From contig CM034606.1 of NCBI GenBank assembly GCA_020091685.1, positions 16,771,695-16,835,694 on the forward strand: a stretch of DNA of 64,000 nt, given 5' to 3'. A program made the position numbers and the translations under genes. Position 1 is the first letter of the stretch. Every line of letters begins with the position of its first letter. The notes beneath the pieces are model-generated. The model worked only from the letters and a program-made list of their open reading frames with translations, searched no databases and was not told the origin of the DNA. Below are positions 10,620 to 42,900 of the stretch, piece after piece. This stretch comes from Lutjanus erythropterus (Eukaryota; Chordata; Actinopteri; Lutjaniformes; Lutjanidae).

Positions 10620-11160
10620 GGGTTTTAGATTGACTGTCGGGCGGGTTAATGGCTCGTCAGGGTGTGTTAGGGGGTCCACTTTACAAGGGGTTGCGCATGT
10701 AGAACACTCACAAGGCCAAATTTTTGATTTTGTTCACAGCAAGGGGTCCTGCGATTTATTTCGCTTCCTCAGATAAATGATCTGCTGCGGGACCCTTTCA
10801 ATTAGTTTTAAAGCGCATCTGGGACGGCAGAGCGCAGACGCCATGCGTCTCTGAGGTGGAGGCAAAATGAGGCTTCGAGAAGCAGCTGAAATTTAGAAGA
10901 GGAGTGCGGGATTGGACTAAACCACATAAAGTGCAGAAAATCCCTTCTAATGGCGCGTAATTGGTTCTGTAATATCATTACAGGCGGATAATGGCCAGTT
11001 ACAGGGCCCCGCGCTATTAAGGGTTTCCCTGGCGTGCAGCGTTTATGTTATTAAAGGGGGAATATAATGATATTTTAGTTATTAAATGCGCGTAATTAAT
11101 TTATGCACCACTGAAAATAAAGTTGTTATTATGACCTCGGCGAGGTGCGTGGAGAAAATT
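10620..11160. promoter_or_regulatory. strong candidate conserved element upstream of DRGX
   Basis: Repeat-free sequence with dense homeodomain cores (TAATTG, TAATTA, ATTA) in GC-rich setting, for example AATGGCGCGTAATTGG, TACAGGCGGATAATGGCC and CCCGCGCTATTAAGGG. It lies in the short gap between the 5' end of DRGX and the 3' end of ERCC6, where a proximal DRGX enhancer would be expected. No reading frame of note is present. Confidence 0.45.
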
Positions 11161-11236
11161 GAAATCAAATAACGGTTGATAACTTTATCCCAATATTTGG
11201 TCTAGACAACTCTGACAAGAGTGCAGGCCTGCACTG

Positions 11237-11277
11237 TGTGTGCGTGTGTGTGTGCGTGTGTGCGTGTGTGTGTGTGT
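11237..11277. repeat. interrupted (TG)n/(CG) microsatellite
   Basis: TG repeats with periodic TGCG interruptions between DRGX and ERCC6. Confidence 0.85.
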
Positions 11278-11569
11278 TCCTGTCAGCGCCTTTCCTCCCC
11301 TCCATCCTCTCATGGCTGCTTAAATCACTAAATGAAATTACACTCTCATCTTCGTTAGTTACAAACAATTTTACAAGTAAACTTTAACAAGGTTTTCATA
11401 TGTGGGGTCCCATGTTAATATTATCTCTCCAGTTCATCTGTCAGAGTCCATTTCAGGACCCTGGTCAGCACCAGATCGCTTCTAAGACAGTGATCTTTAA
11501 GGAATCATCTTCCTACAACACAACGTATAGACTCATATAGATATAATCCCTTTCAATTATCACTTATGA

Positions 11570-11765
11570 CTCACTAGAAGTGTGTGGTGGGATCTGTATC
11601 TGCAGAGACTCTGCCTTCTCTAATATTTTTCATTGTTTTGCTGCGCTTAGTACGATTTACTAACCCAAGACGTAGGTATTTGTCGCCCTGGGAATAATAA
11701 CAATACACTATCTTTCTGATGCGTTTATGAACAGCTCGGACAAATCCTAATGATTCTACAAATTT
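11570..11765 (+). repeat. dispersed single copy of the 415-bp repeat unit
   Basis: TGTATCTGCAGAGACTCTGCC, CTAACCCAAGACGTAGGTAT and ACAGCTCGGACAAATCC follow the order of the tandem units at 5851-6843. It shows that the unit is interspersed and not confined to the array. Confidence 0.65.
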
Positions 11766-11869
11766 AGAGGAATGAAATTATATCAACATTTCCATAATTA
11801 GCACCATTATTGTGGTAAATATGGGGATTCAACCCGTGTTTGCAGGCTGATCATCCACTCCAAAATACA

Positions 11870-12671
11870 AGACTTTATTCACTTTACAATACAAGATTTT
11901 AGTTTTTATTTTGACCCCAAATTCTTAGTACACACTTCAAATAACCAAACAGAAAAAAAACAGTTACAGATATTTATTGCATACAATATGCAAGACAGTG
12001 CATTCAGATCTTTTTATTAAAAAAAAAATACAATGGCAGCAACATAACTTTGCAAATTATTCACAAATAATTGGAGGTAGGTCATTTAAATATAACACTA
12101 TAATTGCACATATTTTAAGAAAAGTCAGCATTACAAAATCTACCTATGGTGATTTGATTCTATTTACAAAATGACAAACTACTCCTCTTTTATGTTTTAT
12201 GGAAGCTTATTACAAAATCTGGCACCAATAAGACTGAAAGCTAACAGCACATATCTCTGAGTAAATCATTACTCAAGTTAAAACCATTCTAACTTTCAGA
12301 GAACAAGTGAATTCAAGTATAACAAAACAACAGTGAACTAAAACAGAAGAAATTGCTAGAATGCTTGAGCTGAAACAATTTATTCACTGCAACATACTTA
12401 ACCTTCAAGACTTGGTTAGCAGATAATTAACAGATACAGTTTATCAGCTAACCCAACAGTACATCATACAGTAAAATGGCTTTCCTATAACGTGGTCCTT
12501 CATAACAAACTGTAATAATGTGAAATGACACATTTGGAGTGTGACTGATGATTTTTGCTCAGGCAGACATGTCAACTAAACAAACGACAACAAAAAGTCA
12601 TGAAACACAAGTTGATACAGACTCTACAGACTCAAAGCTGACAGGTACTCGGTGTGCATCACAGTTCAGTC
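11870..12671 (-). other. ercc6: ERCC6 3' UTR region with candidate poly(A) signals
   Basis: AT-rich DNA follows the ERCC6 stop codon. Minus-strand AATAAA hexamers occur at 12384-12379 (about 290 nt after the stop), 11978-11973 and 11879-11874. Which one is used cannot be told from sequence. No other gene is seen here. Confidence 0.5.
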
Positions 12672-33508
<20,837 letters not shown>

Positions 33509-33518
33509 TGTGATACAG

Positions 33519-35094
33519 CTGCAAACAGAGTCAGTCATTAGGTTAGATATTTAGAAATATGCACCTTACCAGTGTTTTGTCTGTGGTGTTGAAGCCAAAG
33601 TCCCAACAAGGAATAACCAAAGGTGGCACACACATTTCTTCAAGACAAAGTTGACTAATCTCTTCATTGTAGTCAAGTCAGTTTACAAGACAGTTTTATT
33701 TATTTAGTGCCAAATCATAACAGACATTCTCAGAAGTTATCTAAGGTAATCGTTGGTTATTCTTTTGTCAGGCAGAAAAAGTCTTAAGCTTTGCACTACT
33801 GCCATATTCATGCCATTTGTGCAGATCTATTACAGCTAGGCCTGGGCAATAAAACAACAGCAACAGGTATTGGCAATACACACTTAAATAGCTATAAGAA
33901 AATAAAATAATAATTGTTAAATTAAATGTCCAGTGGTTTCACTTAAATTCAAACTGCCATGAAAGTACATAACCAAAAAGCCCTGGCTCATAAACAGCTG
34001 AATGGAGAGGGCTAAAAGTGACATGCAAACAGCCAAACATTCAACAGGAGTATTGTTACGTTTCAACATCAACATGTGACACAACAAAAAAGCAGAGTTG
34101 AGTGAGAAAATGTGCATGCGTGCCTTATATTATAAAGTGGTTAAATTTAAAGGAAGGTGGCTAAATTCAAAATAAAGTGGTTTAACTCAAAATAATGTTA
34201 AATTCAACCCTTTCCTCACAATATTTATGACAAACAGGTAATCAGAATCATCAATAATAATATTGACTGAAATTAAAATCGTGATCAGTCTCTCAGCTCT
34301 ATCACTCAGCCCTAATTTACAGCTCTCTCTCTCTGCACTGCTGCCATATTTAAATGCCACTTTCAGCACCACACAATTAACTCTATTTTACTGTTATGTG
34401 CACAAAGGCATTTGCACATTACATAACTCGGACACTTTATCGTTTATGTGCCTGCACATTGTGTTGATGACAATAAAGTTTATTTCAACTGAATTTTAAC
34501 ACATGATATGACGTTAACGTTAGTCCCAAAAACACTTGTCTCATCTAAGTCCTGTCTTCCCTTTAATAAAGCATATCAGGTTAAGTAAATACAGCTACTG
34601 TGAGCCAACTCAATCTTCCAACAAGCGATGTATCGTTAAGTGCGAGCTTAACTGATGTTAAGTAATTAATGCTAGCTTTAAGTTTATTCAACATTACCGG
34701 TTAGCTAGCTAACTGACTTGGAGCTAGCTAATTATACTGTGGACGGGTGAGCGTTGAGAGGGAAACACTTATGTCTAATACCTTGTCTTACCCAAAGAAT
34801 ATGCTAAAAGACGAGGTTAATTATCCTGTTATGACATTCACATAAAGTTGGGTTAGAAACACTGAAGTCTCTCACAGCCGTCCATTGTTTACGTGGCTAG
34901 GCTAGCATGCTAAGCTAACTGTGATCTGAACATCATCAGCTGCTAAACAGACAGAAGCAGCTCGGCTTTTAAACCGACGTTACCAACAAATACAGATTAA
35001 TGTGGCAGGCAGTTATTTCGCTATCATCGCTGTCTGGATGAAGTCAGGTACATTAAAACACGTGTCGAAGTGACAATGACAGATATTACTCACA
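33519..35094 (-). other. ercc6: ERCC6 5' UTR exon donor and first intron
   Basis: On the minus strand CGGTTT/GTGAGT at 35094/35093 is a near-consensus donor. It lies just downstream of a CCGGCGCCGGAGAG palindrome near 35167-35180, a likely transcription start region. The first intron runs from 35093 to the acceptor CTGTTTGCAG ending at 33519; the coding exon then has 10 nt of UTR before the ATG. The first-exon 5' end (about 35180) is an estimate. Confidence 0.55.
33837..34315. mobile_element. hAT-like MITE in ERCC6 intron 1
   Basis: The element starts TAGGCCTGGGCAATAAAACA and ends CACTCAGCCCTAA. Flanks ATTACAGC (33829-33836) and TTTACAGC (34316-34323) match at 7 of 8. The AGGCCTGGGCAAT start is typical of an abundant fish MITE. 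Confidence 0.65.
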
Positions 35095-35099
35095 AACCG

Positions 35100-36680
35100 T
35101 GTAGTTACACAACATCGCTGGCTTGATTTATTATGTCATGTTGCTCTGGTTCAGCTTCCTGGTTTCCGGCGCCGGAGAGTTGCTCTCTGTTCAATGATTA
35201 ACTTGTTGGACAGCGCCCTCTGCTGGTCAACAGCTGCAGGGACTTTTTCTTTTTTAACCTCTAGATGGCGACACGAAACCATGTATATTCATAGAGAATT
35301 AACCGTGAGGAATTCATTAAACCGCCCCCAGTCCAATAACAATGAGCTGGACCACATTTTGGCATGTAACACGTTGTATTAGTGTTTTGCATAATCAGCT
35401 TGGGAGCCAGTTAGATGTATGTGTCCAAGAGGAAGCAAGAAAGTCTGGGAGTTTTTTTTGTGTTGCAATAATGCAGCGGTCCAGCCAGACCTTGCATAAT
35501 GGCACCTTCCAGTAAGCTACTTCAAATCTCAAAATTTATATTCCTCTGGAAAGCATCAGTCCAATTTTGATGTAATTTTTCAAAGTTTTGGAGACCCTGC
35601 GTTTCATTGATGTCAAAAAAAGTGAGCAGTGCCAAGTACTTGCATCGCAGAGGAAGTTTATTTCCAGTGTCTTGCAACAATAAATGAAGGATTTAATTAA
35701 AATACCCTCTACGCTTTGCACTGCAGGGCCTGAGCAAAGGCCAGCAAGCTTTCCAAACACTGTTATTTGTGTAAACCAACATATCTATATAAGGATGGAT
35801 ATTGCTGTCACTCTTGGCTCAGAAAGTGTAGAAAGATGGAGACACTGGTCTATTTTATTTGCTTAGCTTGTAAATGGGTCACCATCAGTGGAACCTCTCC
35901 AGAGATACTGAAGGGGATTTGAATTTAAAAAGTACTGAACTAAAAGGAAAGTGTGTCACAGTATAGAAGTAGGCCTTTGCTTATAGTTTAATTACAAGAA
36001 AGTTCTGATCAGGTATCCAACAGACACAATGTTTTCTTTGTTGGTTTTTTGTCAGGGTAATTGATAAAAAAAAAAAAAAAAAGGCCCACAGATAGGAGTC
36101 AGAACAAGTCAAATAAACCATAAAGCTGCTGATGAATCACCTATGGTGGGAAATAAATGATACTTGCAGGCAATGTTGTGACTGGAAGGTTGAGCGGCAG
36201 AGAAGAATGTAAACCTCTTGTCTGTGTTCACCCTCCATCTTCTGTTTATTTAAGTAATACCTGACAACTTTTATCACAGAAGAGGAGGAGGAGATAGTAT
36301 GGATGTATATGGTTGTGTTTTCTGCACATCATAATTTAGGGAAAGTTACCTGAAAGACCACACCGAGCTCACAGGATTAAGTGGGTGGCAAAGCTGTCTG
36401 TCTTAATTTTATGTGTAGGCATGCCTTCTTGTGTGAGCATGAGCGCATGTGATGAACCCTGCTTCTTTGTATGCAAGAGGGTAAGTAGATTTATAGGGTG
36501 TAGGAGGGTAGAGTGCAAATCCCAGCGGGTGCGGTGGTGTGAAGTTAACACTGCTGCTCTGTGCTGCTTAGCATCCTGACAGAAGCATAACAAGAGGAGC
36601 CAGAGTTAAAAAGAAAAACATCATGCATTAAGTTTATGTGTGCAAAGCATGATGGGGCTTGCTTTTTAGAGACTTCTTGT
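35100..36680. other. ERCC6 upstream flank, no gene seen
   Basis: Upstream of the ERCC6 first exon. CAGCGCCCTCTGCTGGTCAA at about 35211 is a fragment of a very common fish repeat. There is a poly-A run at about 36068-36081. Open frames are short and carry no recognisable domain. Confidence 0.5.
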
Positions 36681-36685
36681 GCTCT

Positions 36686-37310
36686 CTTAGAAATAAGGGT
36701 TCCACAAAGATTCTTCCTGACGGGCTGAACCATATGCTTCTGAAGAACCTTTTGTTGAAGACAGAGTTGTTCAAGATTCCATTAAAATCCCTATTCACCC
36801 AAAAAAACTTTTTGAGAGACGGGTTTCAACAGTCCATGAACAATTTTGTCAAGGGATGGTCCAGGGTTCTTTGTACCGTAATATAAAAGGGTTCATGGTA
36901 GTACCCTTGAGTATGTTCTAGATAAAGCCAGGCCTGGCCAGGTTTTATATAAAACCTAAAAGAAGGTTCTCAGTAGATCCTGCAGGTGGATTCCAGATAA
37001 AACCTCTGGTATACAAATCGGTTCTCAGTAGAACCCACTGGCTGGGTTCTAGATAAAACCTTTGGAATATGAAAGGGTTCTCAGTAGAACACCTTGGCTG
37101 CTTTCTTGTTAGCACCTAGGAGGTGGAAAAGTTCTTGAAGGACCCCCAGAGAGGGTTCTGGGTGAAACCATTGAAAGGTTCTCTGTAGAACCTCTCATAA
37201 TGAGTTTTGGGAGGAACCTTTCACAGATGGTTCTAGGTAGAACTTTTTGTGTTGAGTCCTAGGTATCACCCTCTGAAAGGGTTCTGAGTGGAACCTTTAT
37301 AAAGAGTGTT
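36686..37310. repeat. GGTTCT/AGAACC hairpin-rich tandem array
   Basis: GGTTCT starts recur at about 36965, 37019, 37043, 37076, 37153, 37178, 37229 and 37279, with decayed copies between, spaced about 23-32 bp. Many are followed within 6-10 nt by AGAACC (for example GGTTCTCAGTAGAACCC and GGTTCTCTGTAGAACCTC), so each unit can fold into a short hairpin. The left part, 36686-36890, is more degraded. Confidence 0.75.
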
Positions 37311-38082
37311 AAGGGCTCTCCTATGAGGAAAAGCCAAAGATCATTACTAGCTCATTACCATTGATGATAAAAGAGAAGAAAGTTGTGTTTTGTCTGTTCT
37401 CTCCTGCACAGTCCTCCTCGCTTTGATAAAGACTGTTTTAGTTTGTGCGGCCTTCATCGGCTCCGTGGAACCTGACAAATATCTCAAGGATGAAATCATT
37501 TTACAGAGAATTTTGTGAAAGCTTTTTTCCTTACTACAGGGCTGTTTTCACCTCAGATGAACCAGTTGCTTATTAGGTCTTATTCAATTTGTGTTGTTAC
37601 TGCATTGGATTATGGTTAACAGTTACGTTCTCTGATCGATTTCATTGTGGACTGGCTTCACACTGATCTTGTTAACTGCTTTGTTGAATTTCATTTGTAC
37701 CTTACTCTTATGCTTTTACATTTTCAACACTCTAATGAAGACTTTTTTCACCGAAATGCTCTTGAGTTTTGTGGTGTGTGCTCCAGTAAAACAGTGAAAT
37801 GTGAGTATTTTATGTGGTCATTTTCCCCCTCTAAATTTGCATGTACAATTTAATGCTTTTCAGAGTAGTTGCAATGGATTTGATGTTTTCCTGGCTCTAA
37901 ACTCCACAAAAAAATTCCACTGCTTAAGGGCAGCTGAATTTTGTTTCCCTCGCACTTCATTTCTGAAGTGAATGTAAGAAAGCTGTTATTGGGTTTTCTT
38001 CTCAAGGAAGGCACTTACACATGCAAATGATAAAATTAGATGAAAAACTGTTGTATAAATACGTGAATTTGTAGAAAATAAG

Positions 38083-38900
38083 TAAAAGCTGAAACAATGA
38101 ATTGATTAGTTGGGTAACAGAAAATTATTTGAAAGCACCAGTGTGTGAACTTGCAGAGTGCAAAAACATCATCCTACCCTCAACTTCCAAGCGTTTTGGA
38201 GAACCTACGTTGGATGTAAAACTTGTGAAAAATGCAAATGTCTGTTTCTAGACCAGCGTTTGGCTTGTCTGTTCTGGGCTCTTGTAGAAACATGGCCGTG
38301 CAACATGGCCGCCTCAATGAAAGAGGAGCTGCACCCTCTATAAATGAATCATTCTAAGATAACAAAATCACAACCACTCTTATTTTCAGATGATTATGCA
38401 CTAATGAAAACTCACTTACAAATATAATATTCCATTTCTGCCACATTTCTGCTACACACTGGACCTTTAATATATGTGGAATTCAATATCTTAAAGTCTA
38501 TCCTTGGGGTTTTGGTGCACGGTATTTGTGGTGAGAAATCAGTTCAGTCATTTATTTTTCAAATCTGAGAAGTAAATGTGTGTCACACTGTATGCATTGC
38601 ACCCCTAACGGTTATAAGGAATGAAATAAAGTGAATGTTTCAGTCTTTGAATGAAATTTACAAAAAGAGGAAAAATTTTTCCCCTAGCTGCAATGCAATA
38701 ATAGTTAATCACTGGTTGGTTTCAGCTTGTCAAATATGATGATTTGCTGCTTTTTTCTGTTTAATATAATTGTAAGTTAATCTATAGGTTTTGGACTGTT
38801 GGTCAGACAAAACAAGTGATTTGATGACATCACCTTGTGTCTGGGAATTTCTCGTGGGCTTTTTTTCCCCCTTGTTTTTTGACATCTAGAACAAAGAACG
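38083..38900 (+). repeat. two nested teleost MITE-like elements
   Basis: An inner element, about 38133-38470 (AGCACCAGTGTGTGAAC ... CTACACACTGGACCTTTAA, inverted ends), includes the GTAGAAACATGGCCGTGCAA and CATGGCCGCCTC stretch known from many fish genomes. It appears to split an older hAT-family relative whose pieces are at 38083-38132 (AGCTGAAACAATGAATTGAT) and about 38545-38900 (ATATGATGATTTGCTGC, GTTTTGGACTGTTGGTCAG). The outer reconstruction is tentative. Confidence 0.55.
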
Positions 38901-39099
38901 TTTTTTTTCTAGCTTCATTCAGTCTTTGTTTTGTAAGCACTTGAATGTTGGTTGGTTTGATGAAAAAATCAGACAAAAAAATAGAGAAAAAGGCATTTTT
39001 GTGAAATGATTTTTAAGCAGAATATCAACTTCATGTTTTTATTTAAGTTTTTTTTAACTTCATATTACGTGTGTGACATCACTTTTACCAGTGTGGTTA

Positions 39100-39660
39100 A
39101 TATTGGGTGTGTGTGTCCCCTGCCCGCTGCCCAAAATACTGTCCGAGAGGCTAGAGCACTCTCTAACCCGGCTGTGGCGTGAGTCGCCTTGCCGTGCCTC
39201 GGCTGCTGTGGAGGTTCAGAGGCTACAGCAGGGCGAGCAGCCCCGCTCTGTGGCCGGGCTCATGATGGTCTCTGATCTGCAGCCTCGCACCAATGTTTTG
39301 ATGCTAGATACCACCATCTTCTTCTGCTGCTGCTCAATTCCAGTGGTTCCCTTTTTCTTGGAGTGACATTTTTTTTGTCACATGATGCATAACAGCATCC
39401 CCTACCACCTCACAGTGAAAACAGCAAATGACAAGATGTCTTGTCATTGGCGGGGAAGCATTGTGGCTTAAAGGACGAGATAGCTCATCAATGGTGGGGA
39501 AAGAGTTCAAGTCAGCTGGAAATGATCTTCTCTGCTGACTCAGTTCAAGCATCAGCATTAGCTTACATTAGCCAGTTACTCCTAGGAAAGAGAAAGACCT
39601 CTCATTTAGCCAACAAAATCCACGTCATCAGTGAAAAATGAGAAGCTGCTTTTGTTTACT
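39100..39660 (+). repeat. probable old repeat with a GC-rich stretch
   Basis: A 200-bp GC-rich island (39115-39310) is followed by TTCTTCTGCTGCTGCTCAAT and CTTGGAGTGACATTTTTTTT, then CAAATGACAAGATGTCTTGTC. I recall this succession as typical of a dispersed teleost element, but the family is not identified. The open frame through it has no recognisable domain. Confidence 0.35.
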
Positions 39661-39818
39661 TCTCTGTGGAATCAAAGACTGAATGTTTCAACAATTACTC
39701 CCAAATTCCCAGTGTCAAATCTGCCACCATTATCACTGTAAAACTGCAAATGTGCAGAGTGAGCTTGTGTGAAAGCTTGACAGGCGTAGCAACAGATAGT
39801 ATACATCCAGTCACAGTG

Positions 39819-39821
<3 letters not shown>

Positions 39822-39902
<81 letters not shown>
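39822..39902. repeat. (CA)n microsatellite, longest in the window
   Basis: About 40 CA units. Open frames across it in several phases are artefacts of the dinucleotide. Confidence 0.97.
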
Positions 39903-39905
<3 letters not shown>

Positions 39906-42900
39906 TTATTGCATCTCTACAGGTGATGGCTGCAATATTGTGCAGTAAGTGGAACACTTGGTTCTTACTTTGGGGTTCAGTGAACGCCTCAGGGTCTAGG
40001 AAGAGATGAGAACCATGATATTTTCTTAAGCTGCAGACTGGTTAATAAATCAACATGAGTAAAGCATCATCATGTCTATATTAATGTATATTCAAGCTAT
40101 ATTGTTCTTTACACGTGTGTGGCCATATTGCGCTAATGTCTGCCATGTGTTCCTCTGTCCCAGTTAGTACATGTCTCTCTGTGTATCTGATAGTAATTAC
40201 AGGGGTGGGATGAGTTCTCATCCGGGTGCATCAGACCTCTGCCATCCTACAGTAGATGCCTAATCCATCTGCTTGTGATTTCACTCAGCAGCAGGTGTGT
40301 GTTTATGTACGTTTGCGGGCACGTAACCACACTGCAACTGTACACTACCGTGCTCTTAAATATCTTGACGAGAATTAGTTTCGGGGGTAAACTGTCCAAA
40401 ATGCTGTGCTCGGGGAAATGGGCTTTAATCTTTATCTCCATATAAAAAGCTTTAAAGTGATTCCTAGAGTGCACAGGTGTGCAAGCAAACCGGTCCAAAC
40501 ACAGTTTCACTTACAGTACGTCTACGCTTCAAGGTCAGGTTGTGCCGACACATTACCCAGAGTTCACACAGAACTGTGTATTTAGCAGACCTCAAACACA
40601 GTTGGAACAAACCACACCAGAAAGAATTAGGACAAGGCCTGTGTGGTACAGTGACACGTCACACAAAACCGCCAGAACCACAGTGTGGGTTCAGTTTACT
40701 GTATGTGTACATGTTTATGTGTGTGTGTATGTGTGTGAGAGAGAGAGTTTCAGTGTGTGAGAGCTGGTTCGGGTATGCAAAGCTCTCCAGTGATAAATAT
40801 AGTCTTTTCTTAGATGTGGCTTGGAGGACTCCTGCCAGTGATAGCTGCAGACCACAACAGTGGGATCAGGACTGTGTTTGGGTGATATACAGTGGCAGCA
40901 GTGCCCTGACACAGAGCATGGCCTGTAACACGATCTGACACAAGCAGAGAGAATACACTGCAACAGATGTAGAACTGGCCTAATTGGTGACTTTACATCC
41001 TAAAGGCAGTCTTATCTCACTCTTCATGAGGAATGTTTTCCAGTAGTGGTTCACAAATTGTTGGAACATAAATTCCCAGTTCCCAAGCTGATGATAGATG
41101 TACTCTGGGTAGGTGTTCCCTGTGAAAACAGCAGTTCATCTGTGAAGTCTTGAGGACAGCATGCAAATAAGTAGGTTCCATGGGAGAGACGCATGGACCT
41201 CTAGTCAAATGTCCTATAACAGGAAAACTTCCACTCTGCCAAAGTTTTGTTTTAGTCTCCCAATGGATGAAACAGATTTATGACTCTCCCTTATGCCGCC
41301 TCACAGGCAAAAGAACTTAAACGTTCAGCATGTTACGCTCAGAAGTTTAAGTCTTTTGTGATCAGGAAGGTTTGTAGGTTTATTAGCGTCCATTCTCACC
41401 ACCATTCAGGCACTATTTGGCATTCAGACTCATGCCACACCTCCAGGAAGTAAACCCAGAAGCTAGAAAATGTTTTTGGCTTATGTGCCAAGTGAACAGT
41501 TCTCAGTGAATTCACCAATATCTTCATAGGTTTTTTTCTGAAATTTGTTCTTAAGAAAGGGTTTAGGAAAGGTCTAAATCAGATTCATTAAGTTGTTCTT
41601 AAACCACAGAATTGTTTGTATCTGTGTATGAATCCCATTGTCCTCATAAGTACAAGTTGTTTTAAATTAGCATAGGTAAATGCCCCACTGATGCTCATGT
41701 TGACAGTTCAAAATGACCATTGAATTAATGCCCTCTTGATCGTTCCTAGATTCTGTTCTTACCTAGGAGCAAATCCCATATAAGAAAACACTGGTGAAGG
41801 CCAGAATCCTCCTTGAAAACTGCATACGTGGGTTAAAATTTCTTCTAAAGAACAGTTGGTAAATGAGGCCCACTGGACTGAATCCACGCCATTTTTGCAT
41901 CCTGCATCTTGTTAATTATAATACATCTGTGGTCTGAATGTGTGAGCGAGTGTTTGTGTTGTGTGTAATCCTGCTCAAAATGATTTATGGCCACCTGTTC
42001 TATACAGTGCTGCCCAATGACGTTTGTCTGCAAACACAGTGACATTACCTCATCATAGTCACCCCCTCCACCTCTCTTCTTACTTCTCTCCAGGCCTCTT
42101 TCTGTCATTACTTTGTCTGATATCTTTATTCTCATAATAAATTCTAGCAGTATGTAAAAGGGTCTTTCTTAAACCACACAAGCATCAAGTCTCAAGGTAA
42201 ATTGATACTGACAATTTCCATCACCCCAGTTTGGGTCTATAATACTCACTTAGTCACTACTAAAGTGCTTCCAAATGTCAAAAGCAATAGTGTTCAGTTT
42301 CTCTGACTTATCTGGCTGTGAGCAGTGATTTTCCATGGCTTTCAACGCAAGCAGTCAAAGTCAGATTCTTCACATTTCTCTGTTCCGCTACCCTGTGGTG
42401 CTAGATAGGTTTGATGCTATTTAGCCCACATGGGTTACATCTATAGAGAACATTTGAACAGCTCTATTGTTTGTTGTGTGTTTGTTCTCTCCGTCTAATC
42501 AGAAACATGTGCACCATCAGCAGAAATGTGTGGTGAACACAGAGAACTTTAAATGGGGGACCTCTGCGCTACGGGGACCTCACCCACTGGGCAATTAGTT
42601 TCATGGGCAAAATAACAGATTTGCAGTAAACTCAAGTGATAGAGCGCAGAATAACAGGAATCAGTGGTGATGATGTGCTGAATTAAGCTGTCCAGTCATC
42701 ATACTAAGGTTCATAAGGGGATAAATAATAATGCTGGGAGATAAAGTTGTTATTTAGAATCTGGTGTGACAAAGCAAGTTTCCAGTAAAAGATTATGCTT
42801 TAGTTTTTAACAAGCTGAAACAAAGTTGGGCCAATAAGGTCAAGGCCAAAAGGATCAGTGAGTGAGACAAAGCCAGGAGCCAAAGGTTAAGTCAAGCTGC

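Noticed and set aside
33509-33538. Upstream in-frame ATG as the ERCC6 start
   Set aside because: It lies 5' of the acceptor TTTGCAG ending at 33519, hence in the first intron. The ATG at 33508 gives the MPVEDSED start.
36686-37310. tRNA-like or CRISPR-like hairpin array
   Set aside because: Hairpins are short and variable, without tRNA boxes, conserved direct repeats or spacers.
39666-39926. Open frames through the CA microsatellite
   Set aside because: Dinucleotide repeats are open in every phase; His-Thr and Cys-Val runs are not protein evidence.
40477-40938. 153-codon plus-strand open frame
   Set aside because: No recognisable domain, two overlapping frames are equally open, and it runs into a TG-rich tract.
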